A DNA stretch of 64,000 nucleotides from Paraburkholderia hayleyella (GCF_009455685.1 NZ_QPES01000001.1:2852001-2916000); one strand, 5' to 3'. Counted from the stretch's first letter, positions 1 to 9,797 are shown. Translations and numbers: made by a program. The notes: generated from the letters alone by a model not told the origin.

Positions 1-1615
1 CTGCATGCAGCAGCGCGCCATCACGCTGTAGTGCCGCGAGTTCAGCGACTTTTGCTGGCAACGGCTCTACGGGCGCCTGTCGTACATCATCGTCCCCTGC
101 CTCAGCAGTGTGCAGCGTGACACGCAGTGCCTGTATCTCATCAACCAGTGGTTTCTGCATGGACCATGATGCCTGCAGGGCGGTCATGGCTTTTTGTATC
201 TGGTCACGTTGCCCGGTCAGCTTCTCCAAACGTTGCGTATCGTTGTCGCCAGACAGGGCCGCACGCTGGTCGCGCTTCAGAAACCGCATCTCTACGTCGA
301 TTTGTTGCAGCTCGTGCTCAAGCGTGCGAAGCCGTCGGGGACGCTCCGTGAGCGCCGTCGCTACCCGTGCGCAAGCGGTGTCCAGTACGTCGATGGCCTT
401 GTCGGGAAGCTGGCGGCCGGACAGGTAGCGCCCCGACAATTCCGCCGCCGCATGCAACGCCTCATCGCTGATGTACACCCCATGGGCGCGCTCGTAGGTC
501 TCGCGCAGGCCTCGCAGGATGTGGACCGCTGTCGCCGGATCCGGTTCATCGAGCTTGACGAGCTGGAAGCGTCGGCTTAACGCGGCATCCCTGTCGAAGT
601 ATTTCTTGTATTCCGACCAAGTCGTCGCGGCAATCGTGCGCAGCTCGCCGCGTGCCAGCGCTGGCTTGAGCAGGTTTGCGCCATCGCTACCACCTGCCGC
701 ATTGCCTGCACCGATGAGCGTGTGCGCCTCGTCAATGAACAGGATCACCGGTGTCGCGGCATTCCTGACCTCGTCGATGATCGCCTTCAGGCGCTTCTCG
801 AACTCGCCCTTGACTGAAGCGCCAGCCTGCAACGCACCGAGGTCGAGCCCCCAGAGCGCGACTGGACGCAGCGCTTCGGGCACCTGGCCGGATACGATGC
901 GTTGCGCTAGACCCTCGATCACCGCACTTTTGCCCACGCCAGCGTCACCCACTACGATCGGATTGTTCTTGCGGCGACGGGACAGGATGTCGATGATCAG
1001 GTCGATCTCATCGTTGCGGCACAACACCGGATCCAGCTTGCCCGCGCGCGCCTGGGCCGTGAAATCATGGCCATACTTGGTCAGTGCCGAATCTGTCGCT
1101 CCAGCAGGCATGGGCGGTACGTGCTCTGCGGTCTGCGGCGTCTCCGCAGAATTGGCCAGGCGCGTTGTGAATTCCTTGCGCCAGGCCTCCCGGTTCACCC
1201 CTTCGAAGAGACGGATGGCGGGCAATGGCAGGTAGCGGCCCGCATTGAGCAGGGCGGTGAGAAACAGGCTGCCGCCGCGGATCTGCTCCTGCTGCCATTC
1301 GAGCGAACCGAGAAGCCAGGCTTCCTGCAGCAACTCGACAAGCAGCGGAGAAAACGACGGATATTGCCCTCCCGCGGTTTCCTGACTGGGAAAGCCAGCC
1401 GAGAGCGCCTGGCGCACCTGATCCGGTTCCAGTCCGGTCTGACGCAGCAACAGATGCACATCGCCTAGCGGCTGGTCAACGAGTTTAAACAGCACATGCG
1501 GCACCGTGACTTCGGCGCCTTGCTGGCTGATGCAAAGGCTGGCGGCCTCCTCCAGAGCCTGGCGGGAGGAAGCGTTCAAGCGGTCGAATACAGCCGAAAG
1601 TTCAATCCGGATCAT
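1..1615 (-). CDS. tssH: T6SS ATPase ClpV/TssH (partial, 3' end outside window)
   Basis: Reading the minus strand from an ATG at 1615 gives an uninterrupted frame to the left edge (538 codons), so only the N-terminal part of the usual ~870-residue protein is present. An N-terminal Clp repeat region (residues ~1-150) is followed by the first AAA+ domain with Walker A GDAGVGKS (ending near residue 230) and Walker B ILFIDEAHTL (near 290), then the start of the coiled middle domain. ClpV proteins disassemble contracted TssB/TssC sheaths in the cytoplasm so that subunits are recycled. It is transcribed divergently from tssB. The start has no strong Shine-Dalgarno; it was chosen because it is the first ATG of the frame and gives a typical ClpV N-terminus. 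The T6SS context separates it from ClpB. Confidence 0.93.
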   Translation of the reverse strand, partial: MIRIELSAVFDRLNASSRQALEEAASLCISQQGAEVTVPHVLFKLVDQPLGDVHLLLRQTGLEPDQVRQALSAGFPSQETAGGQYPSFSPLLVELLQEAWLLGSLEWQQEQIRGGSLFLTALLNAGRYLPLPAIRLFEGVNREAWRKEFTTRLANSAETPQTAEHVPPMPAGATDSALTKYGHDFTAQARAGKLDPVLCRNDEIDLIIDILSRRRKNNPIVVGDAGVGKSAVIEGLAQRIVSGQVPEALRPVALWGLDLGALQAGASVKGEFEKRLKAIIDEVRNAATPVILFIDEAHTLIGAGNAAGGSDGANLLKPALARGELRTIAATTWSEYKKYFDRDAALSRRFQLVKLDEPDPATAVHILRGLRETYERAHGVYISDEALHAAAELSGRYLSGRQLPDKAIDVLDTACARVATALTERPRRLRTLEHELQQIDVEMRFLKRDQRAALSGDNDTQRLEKLTGQRDQIQKAMTALQASWSMQKPLVDEIQALRVTLHTAEAGDDDVRQAPVEPLPAKVAELAALQRDGALLHA

Positions 1616-2116
1616 GAAATGAATTACGCCAAAAGAAATGTTCGGAGACGAGATAAACCACTCTATTTTGAGCGAGATAAACCACGCTATTTTGAGCCAG
1701 GTTGCCGCGAATTGAATTAATGCGTATTGGATTAATCGGTTCCAGCAAAAAATAAGGAAATGAAAATTCAAAAGCGATTAACCTATTAAATAAACATATA
1801 AGAAGAGATTTGTAAACTAGAATATTCTGATTTTTGTTGCGATCTGCCCGCTTTCAGATAAGCCAACCATTATCTCAATAAATAATTCCGTAGCCTGCTT
1901 AATCCGGCAGGTGCATTGCTGCAATAGCTATTTGCCTGACACCAAGCATTTCCCGATGCGTTCAGAAGTGGCCATACAAAGCCATCGATTTATTTTTAGG
2001 AAATTTCACCATATATTTTATGAATTTTCCATATATAGTTTTCTTGTATCTCTAAGTTATTTTAAGTTATCTTGTTTTACGTCTGGACCAGGCGAAACTT
2101 AATAAAAGGAGCCATC
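1616..2116. promoter_or_regulatory. AT-rich divergent promoter region between tssH and tssB
   Basis: About 500 bp without a convincing gene, far richer in A+T than the flanking genes, especially 1740-2110. It must hold the promoters for clpV (leftward) and the tssB operon (rightward). A 24-bp tandem repeat lies at 1650-1697. The AT-richness would suit silencing by an H-NS-type protein, which is an inference. No -35/-10 pair is assigned with confidence. Confidence 0.5.
1650..1697. repeat. Two tandem 24-bp repeats upstream of tssH
   Basis: The unit beginning GAGATAAACCAC and ending TATTTTGAGC occurs twice head to tail (1650-1673 and 1674-1697) with a single T/G difference. It sits 35-80 bp upstream of the clpV start, so it could be a duplicated regulator-binding site or simple slippage. 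Confidence 0.85.
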
Positions 2117-2623
2117 ATGGCAAAAATAACGGGGACGGTTGCACCCAAAGAACGAATTAACATTACTTATGTGCCAGCCACAGGCGGTCAGCATGCCGAA
2201 ATCGAATTGCCATTGAAATTGCTTGTCATTGGTGATTTCAAGGGGCATGAAGAAGAAACCGCGCTGGAAGACAGGCCAGTGGTGCGTATCGATAAAGACA
2301 ATTTCAACGAAGTACTTAGCGAAGCGGACGTCGCGCTGAAAGCTTCTGTTCCGCTGCGCTTGGGCGAGGCCAGGCCGGATGACACGCTCAGCGTTGAGCT
2401 GGAATTCAAAAACATCAAGGATTTTGGTCCCGATGCCGTGGCCCGGCAGGTTCCCGAGTTGCGCAAGCTGTTGGAACTGCGCGAAGCGCTAGTCGCAGTG
2501 AAGGGTCCAATGGGGAATGTTCCCGCTTTCCGCAAGCAATTGCAGGCCTTGTTGGGAGATGAGGTATCGCGCAGCAAGCTGGCCAAAGAACTCAGTGTTG
2601 CGCTGGACGGAACAGCGTCCTGA
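2117..2623 (+). CDS. tssB: T6SS contractile sheath small subunit TssB (VipA)
   Basis: A 168-residue protein beginning MAKITGTVAPKERI, with the family's IELPLKLLVIGDF segment near residue 38 and a helical C-terminus. Length matches the TssB/VipA family (~165-175). TssB pairs with TssC to form the cytoplasmic contractile sheath. The start at 2117 is preceded by AAAAGGA about 8 nt upstream; a longer frame from 2072 has no such site. It is the first gene of the plus-strand T6SS operon and is followed 50 bp later by tssC. Confidence 0.95.
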   Translation: MAKITGTVAPKERINITYVPATGGQHAEIELPLKLLVIGDFKGHEEETALEDRPVVRIDKDNFNEVLSEADVALKASVPLRLGEARPDDTLSVELEFKNIKDFGPDAVARQVPELRKLLELREALVAVKGPMGNVPAFRKQLQALLGDEVSRSKLAKELSVALDGTAS

Positions 2624-2673
2624 CGGTTACCGCACGCCAGGCATCCGATACCCACGGTTTCAAGGATAAAAGC

Positions 2674-4149
2674 ATGAAAACAGAAAGTGATGTCGCCACA
2701 GTTGAAGAGACGCAAACCCAGGGTCTGCTAGAGCAGATCATGGCGCAAACCCGGATAGAGCCTTCACACGAGGGATACGCTATTGCCGAGCGTGGCGTCG
2801 CGGCATTCATTGCCGAGGTACTCAAGTCAGAAGATCGGGAAGTGCCCGTCAACAAGATGCTGGTGGATCAGATGATCGACCGGATTGACGAGCAACTGAG
2901 CGCGCAAACCGATGAGATTCTGCATTGCGAGCCATTCCAGAATCTGGAAGCACGCTGGCGTGAGCTCAAGCATCTGGTCGATAACACCGATACCCGCCAG
3001 AACACCAAAATCGGCATGATGCATGTCACCAAATCCGAACTGCTGGATGACCTTGAAAGCGCTGGAGACATTACCCGTAGCGGGCTTTACAAGCATGTAT
3101 ACACCGCGGGCTACGGCCAGTTCGGTGGCGAACCGGTAGGTTGCATCGTCAGCAGCTACACGTTCGGCCCTTCAGCGCCCGATATCAAGTTGCTGGGCTA
3201 CGTCGCTGCCATTGGCGCGATGTCTCACGCGCCGTTCCTCGGTGCCGCCGGCCCCGAGTTTCTTAACGTCGAGAATTTTCAGGAGTTGCCCAACCTGAAG
3301 GAGATTGGCGACATCTTTGAAGGGCCGCGATTTGCCAAATGGCGCAGTCTGCGGGAGGCCGAAGATTCTCGCTACCTTGGCCTGACCATGCCCCGCTTCT
3401 TGCTGCGTCAGCCCTATGACCCACTGGACAACCCGACCCGTACCTTTGTTTACCGGGAAGGGATCGACGGCAACCATGTCAACTACCTGTGGGGCAATAC
3501 GTCGTTTCTGCTGGCCAATCGCATTACCGACAGTTTCGCTAGATACCGCTGGTGCCCGAACATCATTGGCCCGCTCTCCGGTGGCGCTGTGGATGATCTT
3601 CCCGTGCATTTGTACGAGTCGTTGGGCCAGTTGCAGGCCAAGATTCCGACGGAGGTCCTGGTGTCAGACCGCCGTGAATTCGAACTGTCCGAAGCGGGAT
3701 TCATTCCGTTGACGATGCGCAAGGATAGCGACAATGCAGCCTTCTTTTCTGCCAATTCAGTGCAGAAACCGAAAATTTTTGCCAAGACCGCAGAAGGTCA
3801 GGCTGCGCAGACCAACTACAAGCTCGGTACGCAATTGCCGTACATGTTCATCGTCAACCGTCTGGCTCACTACCTGAAGGTGTTACAGCGCGAACAGATC
3901 GGTAGCTGGAAGGAACGCTCGGACCTCGAACGCGAGCTCAATAACTGGCTCAAGCAGTACATCGCCGATCAAGAAAATCCTTCGTCCGATGTACGTAGCC
4001 GTCGGCCATTGCGCGCTGCGCGCGTTGTCGTGCAGGACGTGGAAGGCGATCCGGGCTGGTATCAGGTGTCGCTCGCCGTGCGTCCCCACTTCAAATACAT
4101 GGGTGCCAATTTCGAGTTGTCTCTCGTTGGTCGCCTCGACAAGGAATGA
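2674..4149 (+). CDS. tssC: T6SS contractile sheath large subunit TssC (VipB)
   Basis: 491 residues, the usual size for TssC. The N-terminal region carries the conserved LEARWRELKHLVD segment near residue 90, and the C-terminal part carries the LAHYLKVLQREQIGSW region typical of the sheath protein. TssB/TssC polymerise around the Hcp tube and contract to drive secretion. The stop overlaps the next start (ATGA at 4146-4149), indicating translational coupling with tssE. hcp, often found between tssC and tssE, is absent here. Confidence 0.96.
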   Translation: MKTESDVATVEETQTQGLLEQIMAQTRIEPSHEGYAIAERGVAAFIAEVLKSEDREVPVNKMLVDQMIDRIDEQLSAQTDEILHCEPFQNLEARWRELKHLVDNTDTRQNTKIGMMHVTKSELLDDLESAGDITRSGLYKHVYTAGYGQFGGEPVGCIVSSYTFGPSAPDIKLLGYVAAIGAMSHAPFLGAAGPEFLNVENFQELPNLKEIGDIFEGPRFAKWRSLREAEDSRYLGLTMPRFLLRQPYDPLDNPTRTFVYREGIDGNHVNYLWGNTSFLLANRITDSFARYRWCPNIIGPLSGGAVDDLPVHLYESLGQLQAKIPTEVLVSDRREFELSEAGFIPLTMRKDSDNAAFFSANSVQKPKIFAKTAEGQAAQTNYKLGTQLPYMFIVNRLAHYLKVLQREQIGSWKERSDLERELNNWLKQYIADQENPSSDVRSRRPLRAARVVVQDVEGDPGWYQVSLAVRPHFKYMGANFELSLVGRLDKE

Positions 4150-4595
4150 AAAAAAAGTCTTGGGCCACGCCTGGTACGTCCGGACAGGGCAGTCTGTTCG
4201 AGCGGCTCGATCCCGGACTCAGCCCGCGACGCCTGCGTACGAGTCAGGATCTGGCCGCCGAACGCATGCAGTCAATCAAGACCCATCTGGAATGGGTGCT
4301 CAATGCCAGGCAAGGCTGCTCTGCCAGCAGCCCTGCGCTGGGCCTGCCTGACTTCAATGATGTGGCTGCGGGCAGTACCGATCTGCGCCAGCAGTTGGGC
4401 GAACACATCCAGGCGGTGGTCACTGAGTTCGAGCCGCGGGTCAACGTGACCCGGGTTCAGGCGCTTGCAGATTCGGCTAGTCCGGTCGACCTGCATTTCC
4501 GCCTGTATTGCCTCATTCCGGTACGTAACGTACACGAGAGCATTGAGATCGACCTGGTGCTGCAGCACCACAACCGGATTGCAAGATTCTTGTAG
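4146..4595 (+). CDS. tssE: T6SS baseplate protein TssE (gp25-like)
   Basis: 149 residues of the GPW/gp25 lysozyme-like baseplate family, with the SLFERLDPG segment near residue 14 and the C-terminal pattern of a central EPRVNVTRV strand followed by LHFRLYCLIPV. TssE is the phage T4 gp25 counterpart and joins TssF/TssG/TssK in the baseplate wedge that nucleates the sheath. The start overlaps the tssC stop by 4 nt; the lysine-rich first residues are as read. tssF follows after 33 bp. Confidence 0.9.
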   Translation: MKKKSWATPGTSGQGSLFERLDPGLSPRRLRTSQDLAAERMQSIKTHLEWVLNARQGCSASSPALGLPDFNDVAAGSTDLRQQLGEHIQAVVTEFEPRVNVTRVQALADSASPVDLHFRLYCLIPVRNVHESIEIDLVLQHHNRIARFL

Positions 4596-4628
4596 TCCAT
4601 CGAAAAATCGCCAGGGGCAGTAGCTGCA

Positions 4629-6395
4629 ATGACATTACGTCGCAAGTTCCGTGAAGAACTGGACTATTTACGTCGCTTCGGTCGTGAGTTCTCCCATGAC
4701 AATCCGCAGCTCGCTCAATTCCTCGGAGAGGAAAGCGCTGATCCAGATGTCGAGCGGCTACTGGAAGGTTTTGGTTTTCTCACGGCGAAGCTGCGGCTGA
4801 AGATCGAGGACGATCTGCCTGAGTTGACGCACTCGATGCTGCAACTACTTTGGCCGAATTACCTGCGTCCACTGCCGAGCGCCACCATCATACGTTTCGA
4901 GCCAGTTGAATCTGCGATCACGCAACGCCAGACCGTCCCCAGGGGGACTGTTGTGCTGTCACGTCCGGTTGACGGTATCCAGTGCAGCTTTCGTACCTGC
5001 ACCGACGTAGACCTGTTGCCGCTCAGAATTGAGCACGTGAGCGATGCACACTCCCGCGAAAAATCCATCCTCACCATTGACCTGCAATTCCTTGGCAATA
5101 ATCCGCCTGACCTCATGGACTGCGAGCGTCTGGATTTTCACCTGAGCGGCGACGACACCACAGCCCGGACGCTCTACCTCTGGATGGCCAGATACCTTGA
5201 CAGGATCCGCGTCGAGATCGATGGCAAGCCCTTTACGCTACCCAGTCACCAGGTCTCGTTTCCGGGCTTTGCTCCGGAGGAAGCCTTGCTGCCATATCCG
5301 AAGAATGCGTTTGATGGATACCGCATCCTGCAGGAGTATTTTGTTTTCCCACAGCGCTTTCATTGCTTCCGCCTGAGCGGCTTGCAACCATTCTGGCCTT
5401 CCACCACGCAGAAGACATTGCGCCTCGCGTTTCATTTCAGCCGGCCGATGCCGCCAGGTATTCGTCTGCGCGACGATGACCTGTCGTTGTATTGCACGCC
5501 AGCGGTTAACCTGTTCGAGCATGACGCTGAACCCCTCAGGATTGACGGTAAGGTAGCCAGACAGCCCGTTTTCCCGACAGGCCAGCGTCCCGACGCCTAC
5601 GAAATTTTCAGCATCGACGATGTCCGGGGCCTGCACCGCCAGGTCGAAGGGCGGCGCAGCGAACGACTTCGGGTTTTCCGTCCATTTGAGACGATGGCCC
5701 ACGAGGTTGAGCATGCGGATGGCCGTAGCGCGATCTATTACCACACCCATATCAGCAATACGCTCAATGACATGGGCATTAACCACAGCGTCTCGTTCGT
5801 ACGCGCCGATGACAGCGAATACGTGGCCAGCAGTGAAACCGTTTCGCTTTCGCTGACCTGCACCAACCGTGACCTGCCGCTAGCACTGGATGTCGGCGAC
5901 ATCTGCGAAGGCACCCAGACGGCGCCTCCTTTTACGACCTTTCGCAACATCACGCGACCCACCCCCTCTTATCGTCCAGTGCTGGATGGCGATCTACAGT
6001 GGAGCCTGATTTCCAACCTGTCGCTGAACTATCTGTCTTTACTGGCTGCGGAACCACTCAAGGCGGTGTTACGCGCCTACGATTTCGCGGCGCTACACGA
6101 TATCCAGCACGCACGAGCCAGTAGCAAACGTCTGGCCGGAATCGGCGAAGCCAGCACCAGACCGATGGACTGGCTCATGAAAGGCTTGCCCATCCGCGGG
6201 CTGAAAACCGTGCTGAATCTCGACCAGGATGCGTTTCTCTGCGAGGGCGATCTCTACCTCTTTGGCAGCGTGCTGAGCCACTTTCTTGCGCTCTACGCCA
6301 GCATCAATTCGTTCCATGTCCTGGAAGTCGTCAACACTCGCAGCAATGAGCATTACGAATGGCCACTACAGACCGGCAAACAGCCTCTGATCTAG
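4629..6395 (+). CDS. tssF: T6SS baseplate protein TssF
   Basis: 588 residues, the expected TssF length, starting MTLRRKFREELDYLRRFG, which resembles the conserved N-terminus of the family (YYxxEL-like segment followed by PQLAQFLG). The middle contains the characteristic LLWPNYLRPLPS stretch near residue 75. TssF forms the (TssF)2-TssG core of the baseplate wedge. Its 3' end overlaps tssG by 37 nt in another frame, typical of coupled tssF-tssG pairs. Confidence 0.95.
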   Translation: MTLRRKFREELDYLRRFGREFSHDNPQLAQFLGEESADPDVERLLEGFGFLTAKLRLKIEDDLPELTHSMLQLLWPNYLRPLPSATIIRFEPVESAITQRQTVPRGTVVLSRPVDGIQCSFRTCTDVDLLPLRIEHVSDAHSREKSILTIDLQFLGNNPPDLMDCERLDFHLSGDDTTARTLYLWMARYLDRIRVEIDGKPFTLPSHQVSFPGFAPEEALLPYPKNAFDGYRILQEYFVFPQRFHCFRLSGLQPFWPSTTQKTLRLAFHFSRPMPPGIRLRDDDLSLYCTPAVNLFEHDAEPLRIDGKVARQPVFPTGQRPDAYEIFSIDDVRGLHRQVEGRRSERLRVFRPFETMAHEVEHADGRSAIYYHTHISNTLNDMGINHSVSFVRADDSEYVASSETVSLSLTCTNRDLPLALDVGDICEGTQTAPPFTTFRNITRPTPSYRPVLDGDLQWSLISNLSLNYLSLLAAEPLKAVLRAYDFAALHDIQHARASSKRLAGIGEASTRPMDWLMKGLPIRGLKTVLNLDQDAFLCEGDLYLFGSVLSHFLALYASINSFHVLEVVNTRSNEHYEWPLQTGKQPLI

Positions 6396-7381
6396 CCGCC
6401 GTGGAGGCTGTGCTCGCTAGCGCGAAGAACTATGACTTCTTCAGACTGCTGGAGCGACTGCATGCTTTCCACGACGATGACCTGGAAACCGTGGATCCTC
6501 TCGGGGAAGCCCAGCGGCGTATCCGTCTGAGCAGCTCTGCGGGGCTGGCATTTCCTGCCTCGGACATCAGCTTTGCCGCGCGCATGCCGGAAAGCTCGTC
6601 CAGCGAGTACCAGGTACAGGCGAATTTTTTCGGCTTGCACGGTCCTGATTCACCGCTGCCAGGGTACTACCTGGACCGTCTGGCCTATGAATACGGCCAG
6701 GGTATCGGGATTCGCCCCGCGTTTCTGGACTTTTTCCACCATCGCCTGCTGACGCTACTGCATCAGGCCTGGCGCAAGTACCGCTACCACGTGCGCTTTC
6801 GCCGGGAAGCGACCGATGGTTTCTCGCGCTATGTGTTCTCGCTGATCGGCCTCGGCAACAGAGACTTGCGTGGCGCCACGCCATTGCCCTGGAGCCGGCT
6901 TCTCGGATTTACCGGCCCGATCATCAATCGTGGACGCTCACCGTCGATGGTGGCAGGAATCGTCGCTGACTGCTTCGAACTGAAATCAGTGCAGGTGCGT
7001 GAATTCGAGGTTCGCTACGTCGATATCCCGCAGCCACAGCGCCTGATGCTGGGAAAACGCAATGGAAAAGTGGGCCAGAGCTTCATCGTGGGCAAGCGTG
7101 TCCGCACTTGCCATAACAAATTCACGCTCGTTATCTCTGGTCTCGACCAGCAACGTTTTCGCCGCTTCCTGCCTAGCGGAGAGGACTTTGCACGCCTGCG
7201 CAAGCTGATGGAATTTCTGCTGCGCGATCCGCTTGCCTATGACCTCGAATTACGCCTTCGTCCCGCCGAAGTCGCGCCCTTCAATCTTGGCCACACACGT
7301 GGCTCGCATCTGGGCTGGACCACTTTTGTCAATGGCGATAGCGCCGCTCGTTCACCTGTGCGTATCAAGGTTCGACTATGA
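6359..7381 (+). CDS. tssG: T6SS baseplate protein TssG
   Basis: 340 residues with the TssG hallmarks: FFRLLERLHAF near residue 30, the NFFGLHGPDSPLPGYY motif near residue 90, then FFHHRLLTLLHQAWRKYRY. TssG wraps around the TssF dimer in the baseplate. The start at 6359 lies inside tssF and the stop overlaps the start of the FHA gene (ATGA at 7378-7381). This overlap pattern supports a single translationally coupled transcript. Confidence 0.95.
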   Translation: MATTDRQTASDLAAVEAVLASAKNYDFFRLLERLHAFHDDDLETVDPLGEAQRRIRLSSSAGLAFPASDISFAARMPESSSSEYQVQANFFGLHGPDSPLPGYYLDRLAYEYGQGIGIRPAFLDFFHHRLLTLLHQAWRKYRYHVRFRREATDGFSRYVFSLIGLGNRDLRGATPLPWSRLLGFTGPIINRGRSPSMVAGIVADCFELKSVQVREFEVRYVDIPQPQRLMLGKRNGKVGQSFIVGKRVRTCHNKFTLVISGLDQQRFRRFLPSGEDFARLRKLMEFLLRDPLAYDLELRLRPAEVAPFNLGHTRGSHLGWTTFVNGDSAARSPVRIKVRL

Positions 7382-8718
7382 ACAAGCTGACTCTTCAACC
7401 CAGACCGTCCTCCATCGACGTGCAGTGCCTGGAGCTGGTCGTCTCCAATGCTCACGCACTGCGTGCAGGTAGCACGGGCCGTCATAGCTTCAGCCACGCG
7501 GGCGGCACCATCGGTAGCCGGGGCGCTGACTGGCTGCTTGACGATGGACAAGGCCAGGTGGAGGCGATTCATTGTGAAATCGCCTGGATCGACCATAGCT
7601 ACTGCGTGCGCGACCAGAGCGGCGCCACACGGGTTAACGACACGACGACACCCCTGCGCCGTGGCGCTGCGGTCCGTCTTCGTGATGGCGATAAGCTGCA
7701 TATTGGTGCCTTTGTGGTGATGGCGCATCTGCAAGCCCCGGAAAAGCTGGGCGCCAGTCAGCGTTCACTGGCACAGCACAGTATTGGTGAGCTGCTCAAC
7801 GAACCCCCTGTTGGCCTGCAACCCGTTAGCGGAACGGTCATCCCACTGGAGACCACGACGCACAAGGCGGATTTCAGCGCTTTCGATGCGTTAGCGGCCA
7901 AATCCAGCGCCACGGATGAACTGGACCCACTCGCCGCCCTGGATGCGGCGCAGCGTAATCCTCCTGAAGCCGTGCCAGGTGCCGACCCGCTTGATCACAC
8001 GCACTACGGCCTGAGCCCGAGCCACACCCAGGTCGACCATGCCCGTACCCGGTTCGAAGCCATATCGGGTTCACCCAGGACTCTTTCAGGAGCTTCCCCG
8101 ATGCCGCAGTCCCTCCCGAAAACCGGTGATATCAACCTGTTGCTTCAGCCCCTGATCGAAGGGCTCGGTGCCGCCGTTGGTCCGATGGACCATCAGGAAT
8201 GTCAGCGGTTATTGCTGGAAGCAGGCAAGGCGTTAGCCGCAGCGATTCGCGGAATCGCTGCGCTACAGGCTGCCGAAGACAGCAAGCAGCGCTATCTCGC
8301 ACCCTTGTCCCGCACGCTTCAGCCCATCGAGGACAACCCTTTGCGCCTGGGGCTCGACTACCCCGATACCGTACGAGCGCTGTTTTCTGCTGGGCGCAGC
8401 GTGGTGCATCTGTCACCATCTGCGGCTATCGGGGAAAGTCTGGCCCAGGTGCATCGGCATCAGATAGCGATGACCCAGGCCATCGAAGCCGGCCTTCAGG
8501 CTTTGCTCCGTGCGTTCGCGCCCGGCCAGTTGCGCCAGCGCTTTGAGCGCTACCAGCCGGGGCCGGCCGCACAAGCCGGGGAGAAGGACTGGAACTGGCA
8601 GATGTACACCCATTACTACAACGAGCTGTCCTCGCCCCGCCAGCAAGGTTTCGAGAAACTCTTCTGGGAAGTCTTCGAGCAAGCCTACGACCAGACCCTG
8701 CGTCTGGAGTCACGATGA
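7378..8718 (+). CDS. tagH: T6SS-associated FHA-domain protein TagH
   Basis: 446 residues. Residues ~30-120 form a forkhead-associated domain (GGTIGSRGADWLL, then RDQSGATRVND and RLRDGDKLHIG) that would bind phosphothreonine peptides. A low-complexity middle (residues ~125-235) leads to a C-terminal helical domain ending in the TagH-like pattern FEKLFWEVFEQAYDQTLRLES. In other systems Fha proteins help post-translational activation of T6SS with the kinase PpkA; no kinase or phosphatase gene is visible here. Overlaps tssG upstream and tssJ downstream by 4 nt each. Confidence 0.9.
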   Translation: MNKLTLQPRPSSIDVQCLELVVSNAHALRAGSTGRHSFSHAGGTIGSRGADWLLDDGQGQVEAIHCEIAWIDHSYCVRDQSGATRVNDTTTPLRRGAAVRLRDGDKLHIGAFVVMAHLQAPEKLGASQRSLAQHSIGELLNEPPVGLQPVSGTVIPLETTTHKADFSAFDALAAKSSATDELDPLAALDAAQRNPPEAVPGADPLDHTHYGLSPSHTQVDHARTRFEAISGSPRTLSGASPMPQSLPKTGDINLLLQPLIEGLGAAVGPMDHQECQRLLLEAGKALAAAIRGIAALQAAEDSKQRYLAPLSRTLQPIEDNPLRLGLDYPDTVRALFSAGRSVVHLSPSAAIGESLAQVHRHQIAMTQAIEAGLQALLRAFAPGQLRQRFERYQPGPAAQAGEKDWNWQMYTHYYNELSSPRQQGFEKLFWEVFEQAYDQTLRLESR

Positions 8719-9797
8719 GGAAGGCTGCATGCATACTGCTGCCGCTTTTGCTGCTGAGTGGCTGCGGAATCGGTAGTGCGCTGAAAAAGACCGGACAGGT
8801 GCTGCTCAACCCGTCAATCCAGGTCGGCTCCAATGACGACCAGCCGACCCAGGTTGCGCTGAGCCTGTACGCGGACCACGACGTTAATCCCAATGGCCAG
8901 TACCAGGTTCCCGACCTGGATGCCCAAGACGCCGGACTGAATGACGATGACGGCCCCTATACGGTCCGCTTTGTCAGTGATAACAAACCGGCGTTGATCA
9001 ACAACCTGTACCGCTTGCTCGAACATTTGCAGACCGACGTTGATCCCACTGGCTTCGTCGCAGTGCCAGCGACCGCGGCACTGTCCGGGCCGCAGGGTAT
9101 CGCGCTGCGTGCTCCATTGCCGGCGACGGCTGATATCGCGGATCCACCGGATGCAGCACCTGTTGGTCAGGCAGATGAAGCAGAGGATAGCGACGAGCCG
9201 GAACTGGGCCAGTACGACGCCCATGGCCAACGGCGCAGCTTCGCACCCTCTACCGCGCAGGCGGCTCCAGCCAAAGCGCCTGGCACGCCTGTCGCGTTCA
9301 AGCTAGTGCAACTCAAGGACGATTCGTTGTTGCTGAATGCTGATCCAGACCAGTTGCGCAAGGAACTGAAAAAGGTCTTGGGAAGTACTTACCTGGACGC
9401 GGACGACTATCTGCTGCTGCCCGGCCAGTTCAAGTTCGTCCCGTTCCGCGATATTCGGAGTGACACGCGCTTCCTCGCAGTGATCGCCTATTTCCATGAT
9501 GCCAATGCCGTAGCGTGGAAGGAGATCATTCCGCTGGAGCCGAAGGGACACAAGTACTCGTTGCTGGTCATGCTGAGAGGAACCCGCGTGAGTATCACCG
9601 ATGAGAGAAGACCCGCAACGGCCAGTGTGTCCGCACTCACACCAGTATCCGTAGCCTGCCCGGTTCCGCCTGCCCGCACCAGGAAGCGGCCTGCTTCGCG
9701 GCCTTCCGCCCCATCATTTCCACCGCTGCCTGCGGCGTCTTCGCTTCCTGGTCTGCCGCCCTTATCCGCCTTACCTCACACTCAGGCAACACCATGA
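8715..9797 (+). CDS. tssJ: T6SS outer-membrane lipoprotein TssJ (extended)
   Basis: A lipoprotein signal with lipobox LLSGC (Cys17) starts the protein. A TssJ/SciN-type beta-sandwich follows: one part at residues ~35-110 (VALSLYADHDVNPN, YTVRFVSDNKP) and another at ~195-290 (PVAFKLVQLKDDSLLL, FKFVPFRDI). TssJ anchors the TssL-TssM membrane complex to the outer membrane. At 360 residues it is about twice the usual 150-200: an Asp/Glu/Ala-rich insert (~115-190) and a Pro/Ala-rich tail (~295-360) account for the excess. Overlaps tagH and tssK by 4 nt. Confidence 0.85.
   Translation: MRKAACILLPLLLLSGCGIGSALKKTGQVLLNPSIQVGSNDDQPTQVALSLYADHDVNPNGQYQVPDLDAQDAGLNDDDGPYTVRFVSDNKPALINNLYRLLEHLQTDVDPTGFVAVPATAALSGPQGIALRAPLPATADIADPPDAAPVGQADEAEDSDEPELGQYDAHGQRRSFAPSTAQAAPAKAPGTPVAFKLVQLKDDSLLLNADPDQLRKELKKVLGSTYLDADDYLLLPGQFKFVPFRDIRSDTRFLAVIAYFHDANAVAWKEIIPLEPKGHKYSLLVMLRGTRVSITDERRPATASVSALTPVSVACPVPPARTRKRPASRPSAPSFPPLPAASSLPGLPPLSALPHTQATP

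Noticed and set aside
108..1468. Plus-strand frames over 1-1600
   Set aside because: They lie opposite an intact ClpV frame on the minus strand with clear Walker motifs.
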